A DNA stretch of 64,000 bases from Phocoena phocoena (GCF_963924675.1 NC_089232.1:40304659-40368658), one strand, 5' to 3'. Counted from the stretch's first letter, positions 1 to 12,599 are shown. The notes: a model not told the origin generated them from the sequence alone. Program-made: numbers and translations.

Positions 1-1400
1 TTAAAGATGAAAAATAAGTTAGTATTAAAAAGGGCCTACAAATCCACTGGGTTAGAGGTTCCTTAATGTCTCTTTTGGCTACAGGATTTTTCAACTGGTC
101 ATTCTATTAATAATTACGATCCCTGTACCCTGACTCTCAGATGCTGTGGTTGCTTAATTCCCAACTCGATGGCCAGAGCCAAGGAGAACAAATTGTCCAA
201 GCAATTAAGTGTCTTGCGTATGTGTAAGTGCCAGCTTTCGGCATGTGGTCTGGCCCTTCCCTTTGTGGACAATGGCAGGCTCAAGGTCCATATGACAGTA
301 TTTTCTATGCCAGACCTCAGGTCTATCCTTTAAATGGGACCTGAGGCCCCTCACACTTCTCAAGAAAATCAAGGGGGTTGGCAGATTGGTGATTGCCTAT
401 CATTTTTAACCAAGGTGTTTTGAAGGCCTGTGCGCCCCTCTCCAAAATATAGGCATTAAAGAGAAGAATGAGTGACTGCTCCAAATGCCTTATTTAAGTC
501 TCTTTGTATAAAATCCCGACTGATAGTGCTTTTGCTGTATAGATCTTGATAAATCAGTTGGGGAGAAATGCATATTCCAGATAAGGAGTAGAGAAACTGT
601 GATTGGATGTTATCATAGGGCCTAGCCTCTGCCCCAGGGAAGGTATTAAAAGGAATCAGATTATTTCTCTGTTTACATCCCTTTGCTGGAAAGTTCTGAG
701 GTTGGTCTTCCTTCTGTTGCTACCCCGTGGGACTTCGAGCTGAGCCCCACCCCTGCAGCTCTGGGTGCAAGGTTGCTATATCCACTGAAGACTCCCTCAC
801 CAAGAGTGGGTCATAACTTGCCTGCTTAGCTTAGGGGATCAGGGGAGCCTGAAACCCCTTGACTGGACTCATTCTCTTGAGTCCTGTAATATCTAACTCA
901 TTGTGATCTAAAGAATCAGAGAACTACCGAGGCCAGAGAAGAGAAGCGTCCCTAATTTTCGTAGGTTTCTGAAGCAATGTTTTTGAGTACTGATCCCAGC
1001 AGGCCCAAGGTTCTCAGTTGTGTTCTACGAATGTTCACCAAGGATGTAGAAGTCTCTTCATTCTGATTTGCATTTGCAGTGAAGAAGGAAGCTCTGCTCT
1101 GTTGCTGGCCAGGCAGATTAATCTCCACCTAGTGTAAAGGTCTCATTTTTCCCACAGTAGGGAACAGACTTTTGCCAACAGGGTCAGATACCTGAATGAT
1201 TCAGGTAAACAATATTTTGGTTGTTGGAGGGTTATGACAGGTACTGTATACACGGTTACTTATTTCCAATGCTTTAGAATTCAGTACTTAATTTTTGGAA
1301 TAATTAATTTATGGAACATAATTTTATGAGATACATACCATTGCCATTACTTAGGAGTTACAGATGCCTATCCAGAAACATATAAATAAGGACCAAAAGA
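1..1400. other. Non-coding, no gene seen; possible degraded LTR-like DNA at the left
   Basis: No open frame of note and no repeat that I can name. The stretch from about 230 to 900 has a TATA-like TATAAAA near 507 followed by moderately GC-rich sequence, the general look of an old LTR, but I found no boundaries or target duplication. The rest shows nothing recognisable. Confidence 0.3.
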
Positions 1401-1410
1401 ATTCTTCCTG

Positions 1411-1895
1411 AGGGTTAAGCTCTGAAGTCAACATCCACTGGGTCAGAGCATAGATAAGAGAAACCTCCTTACAGTGATGGAATGACTTTCAAGTTCAGAA
1501 ATACCTGGCTGCCAGCCAAGTCACTAAAGTGGCAAAATTACACAACTAGTATGTTTACCAGAGGAGGGACTAATCAGGTATAAAAGTAGACAAAGAGGAG
1601 GATCCCAGCTGTAAACTATGGCTCATCCAAGCACCATCCAGGGGAGAAGGAGCCTCAGTTTGCTAATGTGATGCTGTGGGCAAGATAAGTATGTCAGGCA
1701 ACACCATCTGCATGCCAGCCACGCAACTGATTCTTCTGGTTCTGACTTATACAAACTTCTGGTGAGAGCTCACCTCACCATGAGGCTCTAGCCTTGGGAG
1801 GAAAACTACCTGGGCAGCCAGACCCAAGGATTTTGGTCTAAATGAGAGAAGTATTTCTCATTATAAGTGAATAAATAAACACTCAGGTTTTATAA
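1411..1895 (+). repeat. Possible ancient LTR
   Basis: The sequence carries a TATA-like box (GTATAAAAG near 1578-1586) and, about 290 bases downstream, a poly(A)-signal cluster (AATAAATAAA at 1870-1879). This order and spacing fit an LTR on the plus strand. I see no TG...CA ends or target duplication, and the family is not recognised. It could equally be chance in AT-rich DNA. Confidence 0.3.
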
Positions 1896-3480
1896 TTCTC
1901 TTGTGCTTGACTTGCTTGATTCTACTAGTAAGATGTGGGCTGTTCTCGGTGTGCTGACAAATCAGTTCCCAAGGGGTGTCAGAAATGCAGACCAAATCCT
2001 AATTAACCATGGATGCAGTTGCCTGTGTCCATCAGGGTAAATGCACCAACAAAATGAACGTGGCCCTATGGGGCCTCATGGGAGACAGCTTGTTGGCCCT
2101 CCCACGTAGGCACACCCTTCTGTATGTCTGTACTGTGACACCATTTCCTCTAATTGGAATTATCCACTGGTGATAGGCGAAGTGAGTGCACATACCAGGA
2201 GGTAGGCTGGATCCCTGTGACTCTCCTTCCCTCCATTTTACCACAGCAGACCAAAGAACTGTTGAGTCCTCAAGTCTAGAGTTGAACATCTTCAGCTTTG
2301 TTTTTGTCATGCTTAGACCTTGAACACTGGGTGTATTTGCAGCAGTGTAACCATGATTTTCTCTCTCTTTAGTTTTTGAATACTTAAATTTTTCTTTAGG
2401 GGAAGAAACTCAAAGGGTAGAAGGTAATTCTAGCTTCTCTACTTCTGCCTTAACCAGCATCAGGGTGAGAAATTAAACAACAACAATAAAAATTTAATCT
2501 GGTTCTCTCACATTTAATGAGTTACCACCATGGCCAGACACTGCTTTACTAAGTGGTGAGACTTAACTGACAGGCCATTTCTGTTTTCAAGGTGCTTTCC
2601 GCTTGGTGTATGGGAGGGGAAAGTTCCTCTTCTAATATCAGAACTCCTTTGGCAACTATGTCTTGTTATAATGGTTATTTATGGGCCCGTGTGCTCAGGG
2701 GCCTTTCATGCCTTAGCCAATAGACTCAACCTTACACCTGACTCTAGAAAAATGCCTGTTTGATCATTCTAGTCCTGGCAATACTTCTGAAACTTTGATG
2801 CTTCCCTTACTGGTGACCGTAGGTCTGTTCCAGGTAAACTACTAGTTAGCTCATTAGGGTTGAGATGGTGGGGGAAGTGCTCTGCTCTGGAGAACCTGAA
2901 CTTTCTATGGCCGATCTACATGTATCACCCGCGGGATCTGCATGTCCAAAGTACTGTTTGTGTTCACATGAAATCAGAGCACTGTTTTTTCCTACATACC
3001 TCAGTGGGTGTCAGTGGATTCTGATTCTTGATAATTTTTTAAATAAATGGAATTTTGGAAGTAAGGTCAGCCAATAGGGCAACTCAAACACCTCTATCCA
3101 GAGGGTCTCCTCCTACCTTTGAAAGACAAGTGCAATATGTAGAAAGAAGCATCTCTATTCACTTAAATATCCTCATGCCCATAGTTTGTAGCTGGTTATA
3201 AAGAGTTATAAAGACTTTAGTTTCTCATTTATTTACGAGTACCCTGATTTATAATTCTTGCCAGTGCCACATCTGGATACCCTGAGCTGTCTCAGAATTC
3301 TTAATGTACCCCCAAACACAGTTAATTTAAATGATATATTTCATAAGCTCATGCCATATAGCTATGTAAGAGAAGAGTATTTCTTGAGACTTCAAAAATG
3401 ATTGAGGATGCCAATTTTAGAGTGTAGTGACAATAGCTGGTACATATCTAAATGAGGCATCCAATGCATAAAGTTATTAT
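1896..3480. other. Non-coding, no recognisable feature
   Basis: Short open frames here (92 codons on minus at 2032-2310, 70 on plus at 2865-3077) have no family resemblance. No named repeat seen. Confidence 0.5.
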
Positions 3481-3495
3481 AAGGCCAGTTAGCTT

Positions 3496-3745
3496 AACAT
3501 AAATACCTTCTGATACTTATGTACAGCCTGGTGACTATTGTTAATAATGCTGTATTGCATATTTGGGAGTTGCTAATTTAAAAGATCTCATCACAAGAAA
3601 AAAATGTGTAACTACGTGTGGTGACAGATGCTAACTAGACTTAGTGTGGTGATCATTTCACAATATATACAAATAGCAAATCATTATGTTGTACACCTGA
3701 AACTAATATAATGTTATATGTCAGTTGTACCTCAATAATAAAAAA
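3496..3745 (+). mobile_element. 5'-truncated L1 (LINE-1) 3' end with target-site duplication
   Basis: About 250 bases match the 3' end of an older mammalian L1: the terminal block TTGTACACCTGAAACTAATA is followed by CTCAATAATA and a short A tail. It is flanked by a 15-base target duplication with one mismatch (AAGGCCAGTTAGCTT at 3481-3495, AAGGCCGGTTAGCTT at 3746-3760). The copy has no coding capacity. It is a dead-on-arrival insertion by the usual target-primed route. Confidence 0.85.
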
Positions 3746-3845
3746 AAGGCCGGTTAGCTTTGCACAGAGTAAATCTCTGTAATCCAGTAAATTATAAAAT
3801 TTCTAGCCTTGGTTTAGCCTTTTATTCCTTTCTGTGATGGAGTTG

Positions 3846-3849
<4 letters not shown>

Positions 3850-3888
<39 letters not shown>
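3850..3888. repeat. (GT)n microsatellite
   Basis: Uninterrupted GT dinucleotides of about 39 bases. Likely polymorphic in length. Confidence 0.95.
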
Positions 3889-3891
<3 letters not shown>

Positions 3892-3959
3892 ATGTGCATG
3901 TGTTTTGGGAAGATGAGTGGAGAGTAGACATGAAAATGAAAAAAGTTATTAATAGTACA

Positions 3960-3983
3960 ATTACTATTACTATTACTATTACT
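3960..3983. repeat. (ATTACT)4 microsatellite
   Basis: Four copies of a six-base unit. In one minus frame it encodes an Asn-Ser run, which explains that short open frame. Confidence 0.9.
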
Positions 3984-4229
3984 CCCCACAGATGGTAATG
4001 GTGAGTCGGTAGCATGGTCATTATACACAAGCAAATGAATTTTGGTCTCTTTAATCTTTCATGAAATGAAATTAGTTCTCTTCCTTTAGGTTTTTCCCTG
4101 AGCAGAATTTTAGGGAGACTAGGTTATAGTGAAAGTTAGGGGAACATTATATTAATATCTCCTTAGAATATGAAATAAATACAACAATGATATAATAATC
4201 TGCACAAGTACACTTAGGTATGAATCATT

Positions 4230-4330
4230 AGCTTGTTTCATTCATTCATTCAACGCCTGCTTATTGGGCACTAGATGCTCTTGAGGAGACACCATGACAA
4301 TTATGGACATAAACATGAATTTGGCAGTCT
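4230..4330 (-). mobile_element. L2 LINE 3'-end fragment
   Basis: CATTCATTCATTCAAC followed by a diverged form of the inverted L2 tail (the 'tgtgccaggcactg' block) marks the antisense 3' terminus of an L2 element. Short and old. Confidence 0.5.
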
Positions 4331-4448
4331 CTTCTCACATTGTGGCTGATAATGAACCTTATTCTCTGAAACAATGAAACAATTCTCCCAGCACAGAACC
4401 TGTCACATAGGCTAGATAAAGTAAGTGTTTACTGACAAAAGTCACTGT

Positions 4449-4720
4449 TTCCCAAAGTGTGCACTGTGGAACACTAGCCTGGAAGTGCTCTGGGGGAAAA
4501 ATAATGAAAAAGAGATTCCTGGTCAAAATGTTTGGAAAATAGTAGCTATTATCTTTCTCCCTTGAGGATTCAGAAAGCACAGTTATATATTTAAGGCTCT
4601 GAGAATTTTGATTAATCCAGCATTTCCAAAGCTCATTTAATTGGGGTACCCTTTTCTAAAGTAAACTTAGTAACCCCCGTGGAACACGTTAGGGAATACC
4701 AGGCTAAATGAAAGTGAAAA
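4449..4720. mobile_element. Possible hAT-type DNA transposon relic
   Basis: The phrases TTCCCAAAGTGTG and GTGGAACACTAG near 4449-4475, and CCGTGGAACACGTTAGG near 4678-4694, resemble ends of old mammalian hAT non-autonomous elements. No target duplication was confirmed and the family is not assigned. Confidence 0.35.
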
Positions 4721-4879
4721 TCAGTGTCGGAAAGACCTCTAATAGTTTAAACAAGCCATGGAAACCTTCAGTTCCTCCCCTGACTGCATGACTGAGGCCC
4801 CATCCCTCAGAGGCCTCATTATTGTGTCTTTTTGACTTAGTTCAGAAGAGAAATTTTGACTAACACTAGTAATATTGGA

Positions 4880-4993
4880 ATATATATGTAAACACACATA
4901 TATATAACACACACATGTATATATACATACATACCTATGTATATGCATATATATGTGTGTGTGTGTATATATACACACACACACACACACACG
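4880..4993. repeat. Composite AT/GT/CA microsatellite
   Basis: Alternating purine-pyrimidine tract made of TA, GT and CA blocks. The right half is (GT)n-TATATATA-(CA)n, a near-perfect inverted repeat (about 4953-4993). Confidence 0.9.
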
Positions 4994-7290
4994 CACAAAT
5001 ATAGTTTGTAAAGCAAAACATCACTAGACAAAAACACACTAGTCTTAAAAATTACCACCATTATAGTTCTTACGGAATCACACTTCAAGCAAATTCTAGG
5101 TATCTTTCTATCCCAAGTCACCTTGACGATTTTTATATTATTAACCACACGAGTAGAATTTAATGGGAATAGCTCAAATAAAACTTGCCCTCACACTACC
5201 TTTGATTGTCAGTTTCCATTTCCTGAATGGCATTGATGGGGGTTCTACTTGAAATCCTTCCGAAATCTTTGAGGATTCCTTCTACATTTAAGAAATATGA
5301 ATCAAGTTTAATTGAAAACAATGAGAGAAAATGTGTTTTTATGTTGCTCTGATAAATCTTTGACAAGGCAGTAATTGTAAAACAATACATAGTTGAGAAA
5401 TAGGAGCTGACAACTTAAAGTAGCAAATGCTGGTTGTATGGAATTACATTATTGCACCGGATTATTCAGCCCCTTTTCTATCGCATGCTTCCTTGGGAAA
5501 AGCTTGGAAACCAGGTGCATATTTCTGTATCTGTTATTTTAGTTATACAGGTGGTTTGTTGAACAGGACTTTCATTTTTGGCTCCCAAAGTTGACTTAGT
5601 TCCCTGAGCAGTGTGACTTGAGTTTCTTTCATGTATAGCCCTGTTTCAGGCTCCATGAAATTATTCCTTTTTTCCCTTGTGGATATTGTTGCCAGTGTCA
5701 AATGGGAAATACCTAGAAATCGGAGATTAAAAATGTAAATTTTATAAACAGAAATCAAAGGTCCTAAATCCTTAGCAAAGAAAAGCCAACATAAGTAAGA
5801 ACATTAAAAACATACATAAATAGTGCTTCCAGGCTGAATATGTTAAATAATTCAACAGTTAAGTCATAAGCGTTCTTAAACTTAAGTATAAAAATGCCCT
5901 TGACAATATTTCACAGCCGTGCATTTCTTTAAAATATTTAGCATTCTCATTAAAGAGAATGACTTTAGCTTATATATTAGTTACACTCCTGCTTGTTAAT
6001 ATGAAGGAATTTAGGAGCAAAAAGCATTCTTATGTATATAAGCAAAAGGCAATTTGCATACAAAGTTGGACAACTATTCACTTTTTATTTATTTCTGGAT
6101 CATCAGTATCTACATATAGCTATACAGCATTTAAACAAATTTGTTTTTTAATGTGCGGTATTAATATTCTCTGCCCCAGAGTGCCATTTGCTAATGCCAT
6201 TGTGAAGACAGGTTCCTTCAAAGCTACACGGAAGTCCCTGCTTTAGAAAGACTTAATGAACCTTACATTTTTTGGAATACTGCACAGTGTAATGCCTATT
6301 ACATATTCATTGCTAGAATGGAAGATTTCCTTTAACTCTGAGCTTCCTGGTCTAGTTCTCTGTAAAACATTGTCAAAAGTCACCAGAGACTTTCGTGGAA
6401 AATTGTGACTCTTGATAGCAGGACGTAATGGGGAGGTTTAGAGTAGAGAAGCCAGGAGCCTATCGCCCCACAGGGAGATGTTCTGACAGACAAATGGATG
6501 GATAATACAATTTTTGACATAATGGGATGAAAAAGTTTATGCCAGAAAGAACTGAATTAAAGTTATTACTTTAAAAGAAAGTCTGAAGTTGAAATCATCA
6601 GAATTTCCAATGTGTGCTTCATTTCACTGCTTATATGCAGAAAAGATTTTAAAACACAGATGCTGTCAACTGATTTATAGAGTTACTAACAAGGCGGCCA
6701 TAAAATTTTAGTTACCTCTTTGGAAATATCCACAACAATAAACACAATGTTCCTTTTTTTCTCTCTCATATTTTTAATAAAGAAAATCTAACATTGTTGT
6801 TTTATATTCCTACTTTCTCCTTGCAAAATGCAGAGAGATAATATTCAGGGGTGGGGGATACACTTCCAGGGGATGGAAGAATGGAAGACACCACGACATA
6901 GCTGTTCACCTTTGTTGAAAAAATGCTTCGTAATGTAATGAGGGGCTTGGAAATCAGCAGTAATGACTGGGCCGCAGGCCTCTGTAGGTGTGGTGAGGAC
7001 TGATCTGAAAGTGTTAGCAGCCATCTCTCCGTTATATTTACTCTGTGTGACTCTAGTTTGCCAGCACCGAGGACTAACCTCAAGTGCAGCCACCCCTGAC
7101 ATACACTCCACCTCATGCAGTCAGCTCCGGATAATTGGAAAGGTAATGCTACCTTCATTCTCCGAATGTTCTCCATTTTATTTCAGACGCTTAAAAAGAT
7201 CACACAGCCCCATAACTGGCTTCCATTACACCCTGTCTCATTCACGTTTAAATTAGTCTGTACTATCATTTCAACAAGCACAAGTACTTT
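4994..7290. other. AT-rich non-coding DNA
   Basis: No gene. Open frames between 5.2 and 7.3 kb (up to 124 codons on minus at 6802-7176) overlap each other on both strands and show no family resemblance. No clear repeat was identified. Confidence 0.5.
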
Positions 7291-7545
7291 GTGCCTAGTC
7301 CTATCGCTTCTTTTCTTACTTTGTATGGATTTTATTCATTTAGTGTCTGTCCGCTTTCTGGATGGTTCCATGAGGGTCACACTATGCCTTTATGTCTTAT
7401 CAGTGCCCACCAGCTTGGGTCTAAGGAAACACTCTCAGCATTGAGCAAGGGAGTGCCTCTTTCATTTTGCACCATTTGTCTCATGGTACCCTTGGCCCTG
7501 CTGCTATCAGAGTGCCTGGCACATAACAAGACCTCAATACACACT
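7291..7545 (+). mobile_element. L2 LINE 3'-region fragment
   Basis: A diverged L2 3' end. TGTCTGTC...CCATGAGGG is followed by GAGTGCCTGGCACATAA and CCTCAATA, in the order found in L2 tails. Two overlapping plus-strand open frames here are products of this relic. Confidence 0.55.
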
Positions 7546-8431
7546 TGGCAAATGTCAAAATGCCTTCCTAGATGAGTAAAATTTAAAGCTTGTTGTCTGT
7601 TGTTGGAGTAGACACCCTAATAAAATTGTTCTCTTGCCCCCAACATTTTGGAAGGTAGACAATCATCACCATATTGCAGCTACCAGAAATAGGTTTCATT
7701 TAATCACACAGGAAAAGGGAACACTCAGACTTAGTGAGGGGTGTATGTCAAACGGTGCAAAGCGTTTGCCACTCCTGGGACTCAGGCAGTAGAACTCTTA
7801 ATGATCCAAAGCTACTTTCTAAGTAATGCTAAATAATGGCTTAAAACCCATATAATTCATTAAAATTAAGTATATAGAATTATGAATATCAAAAGAAAAC
7901 AGGAAAGGAAAACAAAGGGAAAAAAAGAAAGGATGGAAAATAAAAGGAGACAGAGGAGAGAAACAACTCTGGTGGCTTAAAGGAATTCACTCCCCTCCCT
8001 CCACTGAATTCAGGAACTGGCTTATGTGTATGAAGAGATAATCCAGTGGCATGTGTGTTAGCAAGAAATATTCTGACAGTCCAGTGACTAGAAGGCACTT
8101 GTGTAGACTCCCAATTCTTACCATTAGCAGGGAAGGGGAGAAAAATGTAGATCCTGGGAAAGTAGTACTGTTTAAATATGTAAACAAAATGTATGTAACG
8201 GGAGATGATAGTGCGATGCCATTTGATTTTTTTATGTTATTCTATCCAAAATAACCCTAGGCCCAACATGCCCTTCAGAGAAATAAATTCTAGTTCTCAA
8301 ACTTTAGGATCACTTGTCAACTTTGATTCTTAAGCCTTAACAGCAAAAGGGGTATCAGTTCATATTATGGCAGTGATATTTAAGAAAAAACTATTTTTAA
8401 TATTTGAATTAGGAATACCTTCTTGGAAATA
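7546..8431. other. Non-coding, purine-rich stretch
   Basis: 7890-7965 is purine-rich (AAAGGAAA-type). No gene or named repeat seen. Confidence 0.5.
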
Positions 8432-8466
8432 AGATGATGATGGTGATGGTGATGATTATGATGATA
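8432..8466. repeat. (GAT/GGT)n microsatellite
   Basis: Imperfect trinucleotide repeat of GATGATGGTGAT type. Confidence 0.8.
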
Positions 8467-8489
8467 AACATACATTACTTTTTATAGTG

Positions 8490-8670
8490 TCTTATTAAAT
8501 GCATTCTCCAGTGTTATCCCATTTGATTCCCATAGAGTCCTATGGCATGTAGGCACTGGAACAGTCAGAATATCAAAGAAGGAAACTGAGGTTCACAGAA
8601 GCCCAGCAACTTAACTGCGTCAACTGGTGAGTACACACGCTCAACCACTGTCTTAAAACCAAGTGGAAAG
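8490..8670 (-). mobile_element. MIR SINE
   Basis: Antisense MIR core. It has a diverged TATCCCATTTGATTCC...CCTATGG block, then GAAACTGAGGTTCACAGAAG, AGCAACTTAACTGCG and a trailing CAACCACTG. The order matches the MIR consensus read on the minus strand. Confidence 0.75.
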
Positions 8671-9575
8671 AACATTCCTTTCTGTGCTGTCATTTAAATG
8701 GATCACAAATCACATCACACAATTGAAACCACTATTGAGTTAGTCTATAAAGTATAAAGAGCTACAGGCCTGGCTTATGATATTTTAATTTCATGTGTGT
8801 GCCTTAACACATCATATCCATTAAAAATTACTTTGGGGGATTATTTGATGCTTGCTGGGTTGCCTTCCTGGTTTTAAAAGGACACAGCTTGTGTGAATGG
8901 AATTCATACCAATATTTGAGATGACTGAAGAACAGACAACCTAATGTGAACTCTTTCTGTGCGGAAAAAAATGCCATATTCTCCTAATTATGACAAGCAC
9001 AAAAGCCACTGTTTTTAGTCAATGCCCCAGAGCCTCACAGAAGAATGGCTGGACAAGCCAGCAGCTACGAAGGAGAGGCAGTGGGCATCTACTGGGGCTC
9101 TAGGACAGGTTGGCACATTGCTCAGCATTGTACCGGCTAGATTTGGATGGCGTTTATTGCAAAATGAACCAATAATGACACAGCCCTTACACAAAAGCCC
9201 TTGTGCCCAGTATCAACCATTCAGCATCTAACAGTTCAGTGGACAGTCTCTCTGGGATGAATTTCAGCCATGCCAACACCCCAAATGCAGTAAACAAAGC
9301 CACAAAATGTGAGAGAGACACACAACCAAGTGACCGCAAAGCATCAAATGGAAGTAACGCTGTGAGCAAGAGATTTCCAAATGTGGCTTAACAATACAAT
9401 ACAGGCTGTCCGCAGGGCAGTAGTCACTGCTCACCAACAGTTGACATCTGCCACCCAAACCAAAAGTCATGTGGAGACCCAAGAACACAGCAGCCCCAGA
9501 ATGGTATGCCAAAGAGTCAGGGGAAAGCTCTTGGATTGCAGGATAGAAAACAATTAGAAGGCTCATAGTATCTCA
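8671..9575. other. Repeat-free block, possible conserved non-coding sequence around 9.0-9.4 kb
   Basis: I recognise no repeat in 8930-9420, which has a balanced base composition. Overlapping short open frames on both strands (60-100 codons) look fortuitous. Unique DNA that has not been overwritten by retroposons could be under constraint, but sequence alone does not show it. Confidence 0.3.
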
Positions 9576-9716
9576 GTAATCTCTCTCTCTGTGTCTCTCT
9601 GTCCCTTGCTCTCTCTCCCTCACTCAGATAAACACACACCTACTTTTATATATGTGTGTGTATACACACACACACACACACACACATATATGATGTATAT
9701 GAATATATATATATAC
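9576..9716. repeat. Composite CT / CA / TA simple repeat
   Basis: CT-rich tract, then (GT)n-TATA-(CA)n (about 9652-9690), then TA repeats. Same architecture as the tract near 4.95 kb. Confidence 0.9.
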
Positions 9717-10829
9717 TCAAGTACATATGAATAGAAAAGCATACAATATAGAAAAACAAGTTGCATCTGTCCAGTGCCAAGCATCTATGTCGTTAATTGC
9801 TTTTAGATTTCATGTGCTGTGCTTGGGAAAACCTAAGTCAGTTCTCACTGGATCTTCAAACAGTCATGTACTGCTAATGGGAAACATCATAACCCACAAA
9901 AGTCAGACCCAAAGTGGCCCCTCAATTTATTTGAAGACTGCGTTCAGTACGTGGACATTATGTTGTCAGCATACAGAGAGGTATACCAGTTGGTCCCTTG
10001 GCAACTCTTTACCCTGCTGATCCTGAGAAATTTAAATTTTGTCTGAAAGGGGAATTTGGAAAGCCCTGGACGTAGTAATGTATTACTTGTTTAGATACAG
10101 CACTACTTCAGATGACAAGCAACGTCTGCATGTTGGGCTCCAGGGCTCTTTGAATAGAATGAAGCCAGTCGTATGACAGTAGGTTGTTTATGAGAGATAC
10201 AAACTGAGAAACCACACAAAGGGAGGCACCAGAGACCCAGCTTCACAGAGAGAAAATGAATCTAAGTGAGATCCTGGAGAACCATATTCGGAGAGTAGCA
10301 CAAATTTGGCTGTGCCCTTTGGCAAATTCCATGTAAGTGTGTTTCACCCTTCTAACTTTTTGGAAACACAAATCTCCCTCCACTTAGGAACTTCTACAGT
10401 CCCAAGTCTTTTTCGTTCTTGGCAAGTTTTCATTATTTAATTTGTCAATTATTAATTAGTTTCTGGGACCAATGTTAGATGATGTTGGTTGAGACGAGTG
10501 CCTAGGATTAAACTGACTTCGTGAGTACCGTATCCCTGAGTGGCCTCAGTGGGGAAACTGAGTCTTCTTCCTCAACACTTGGAAAAGGGCAGGCTACTCC
10601 CTGGGCCATAGGGCACATTTGCTCTCTGGGTTCATCAATCCCGCCCTGTAGCAGGGGTGGAGGCAAAAATTGTTCATGAGAAATAGTGACATCCAGATGC
10701 CAGCTGGGCTCTGCAGGGCTGTGACTGTGCATAGGCTTCTCTGTCAGAAAATGGGAAGATAGGAACTGTGGCTTTCTAAGCTCCTGGCTGTTCTACTGTT
10801 CAGACCCCCATATGCTATCTGAGCTGGTT
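9717..10829. other. Non-coding, nothing recognised
   Basis: The open frames at 9727-10020 (plus, 97 codons) and 10508-10732 (minus, 74 codons) have no recognisable domain. No named repeat seen. Confidence 0.5.
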
Positions 10830-11580
10830 TTATTCACAACATTTCTGACACCAAATATGTGTGGGTTTCCACACCAACAATCAGTTCTCCAATTCTCCTG
10901 CATCACCGCCTGTCCAACAGTTCAGTTCCATTCAGTTCTGATCCCATCCGTGGTTAGCACAGACCCACGGGTTCAGGGCTCAGTCCCATAGCATGTCCTC
11001 GCTTCTAACCTTCCAATACCCATCCCAAGTCCCAGTACTTCTGACCAACTGGCATTACATTCTGAAGTTCCTGTGAACCTCCCCCTCCCCGCCCCGCCCC
11101 TTTATGTTGGATAATTCCCTAGAATGACTCACAGAACTCAGGAAAGTGCTTTACTTGCTCTTACTGCTTTAGTATAAAGGATACAAGAACAGCCAGTTTG
11201 CGGGGAGGTGGTGCCTGGAGCTTCCGTTCCCTTTCTGGGTGTGCAACTCTCCAAGCACCTCAGTGTGTTCACCAAGGCAGAAGCTCTCTAAATCCTATCG
11301 TTTAGGGGTTTTTATGTAGGTTTCCTTACATAGGCATGATTGATTAAATCACTGGCCTTTTGGGATGGACTCAGTCTCTAGCCTCTCTCCCTTCCTCAGA
11401 GGTCCTGAGGTGAGGCTGAAGGAATTGACCTTTCTGGTGACAGCCCCCATCGGAAGCTATCCCGAGCCATCTCATTAGCATATCAAAGACACTTATCACT
11501 CCAGAGATTTCAAGGCTTTTAGGAGTTGTGTGCAAGGAACTGCCTAAGACAAAACCCAAATCTATATTTGTTATTGTACC
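10830..11580. mobile_element. Ancient mammal-wide LTR-like repeat
   Basis: The block GACTCACAGAACTCAGGAAA (11127-11146), then ATAAAGGATACA, GGGGTTTTTATGTAGG, GCATGATTGATTAAATCA, and CTCATTAGCATA followed by AGAGATTTCAAGGC match, in order, a widespread old mammalian interspersed repeat that I take to be an LTR. The family name and orientation are not certain. Its right half is also present, split, at 37.96-38.78 kb. Confidence 0.6.
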
Positions 11581-12120
11581 ACACTACCTGTCGAAGAAAA
11601 TTTCCTTCCCAGACGACATTTTTCACCTTCTATTCCATGCCCTGTCTTATTAGAACACCTTTTAATTCAGCTGAACTTCTGGGTCCTCTTTCTGAGAGTC
11701 CCGTGTGTCAGCACTGCATGCCTCCTGTCCTCTTTGTCTCTGGGAGGGAGGACAGTGGGGTTCCCTTCTCCATTCCATGACTCACAGCCACCAGTCTTCC
11801 CAGTGTCTCTTAGAACTGGCTTTCAAAGGGCTAGTGCATCCCAGCAGGAAATGTGAAAAAGAGCAATGAATAAAGGGAGTCTTCTCTGTTATCAGAGGCA
11901 TCACCAGCCTCAAACAATGGGTAAGGGTGTGACACTCAGTTTGGCACTACTGAAAAAGTTCTTCAAAAGCCAAAGCTTCTGCCCTCTAGGGGCCCAGACA
12001 ACTAGTAACAGAACAGTTAACACCTATAGGGAAAATACACAGGACAGTAATTGTATAAACAACAAATAATTAACTGTGCTTACTAAATAGGTAAAAAGAA
12101 TAGCTTAGTTAACAAAACAC
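11581..12120. other. Non-coding, nothing recognised
   Basis: The open frame at 11526-11780 begins inside the preceding repeat and shows no domain. Nothing else identified. Confidence 0.5.
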
Positions 12121-12124
12121 AGGC

Positions 12125-12290
12125 CAGGACTCTGGATCAGGGTGTGCTCTGTGACTAAAGGAAATAAATCACTTAGCCCTTCTGTGATGTTGTGAAACGA
12201 GGGCAATGATAACCCCATCTCAGAGCTCTAAGATAGGGAGTGAGAGCGCCTAAGTGAAGATGGCCATGAACTACTCGATGTTACGAAGGA
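12125..12290 (+). mobile_element. MIR SINE, diverged
   Basis: ACTCTGGATC...CTGTGACT...AAATCACTTAGCCCTTCTGTG, then GTGAAACGAGGGCAATGATAA, follows the sense order of MIR. Strongly diverged. Confidence 0.55.
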
Positions 12291-12599
12291 CATTATGGCG
12301 CCTTAAGAGTACTGAGCACGCGTGGCAGGCACTGTCCTGGCCATGAATATGACAGGTGATTTCGGAGAAGGGCAGACGTGGATACACAGGTTACTATCGC
12401 GAAACAGACGGGGGTCAGTCTTGAGTAGGGGATACCTGAAGTCCTCTGTGGTCTCATCACCTGCCTCCATCCTCCTTGACCTCCTTGTCTCACTACTGCA
12501 CTGAGGCCCGCTCTCCCTGGCAGCCTCTCTCCTCCTGATTTCCATAATATGGCACTGACTTGGTTTTCCTAGCTCTCTCTTTTGAACTTAGTATTATAA

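Noticed and set aside
4737..5148. Cys/Val- and Tyr/Ile/His-rich open frames at 4.7-5.1 kb
   Set aside because: Direct translations of the CA/TA/GT microsatellite.
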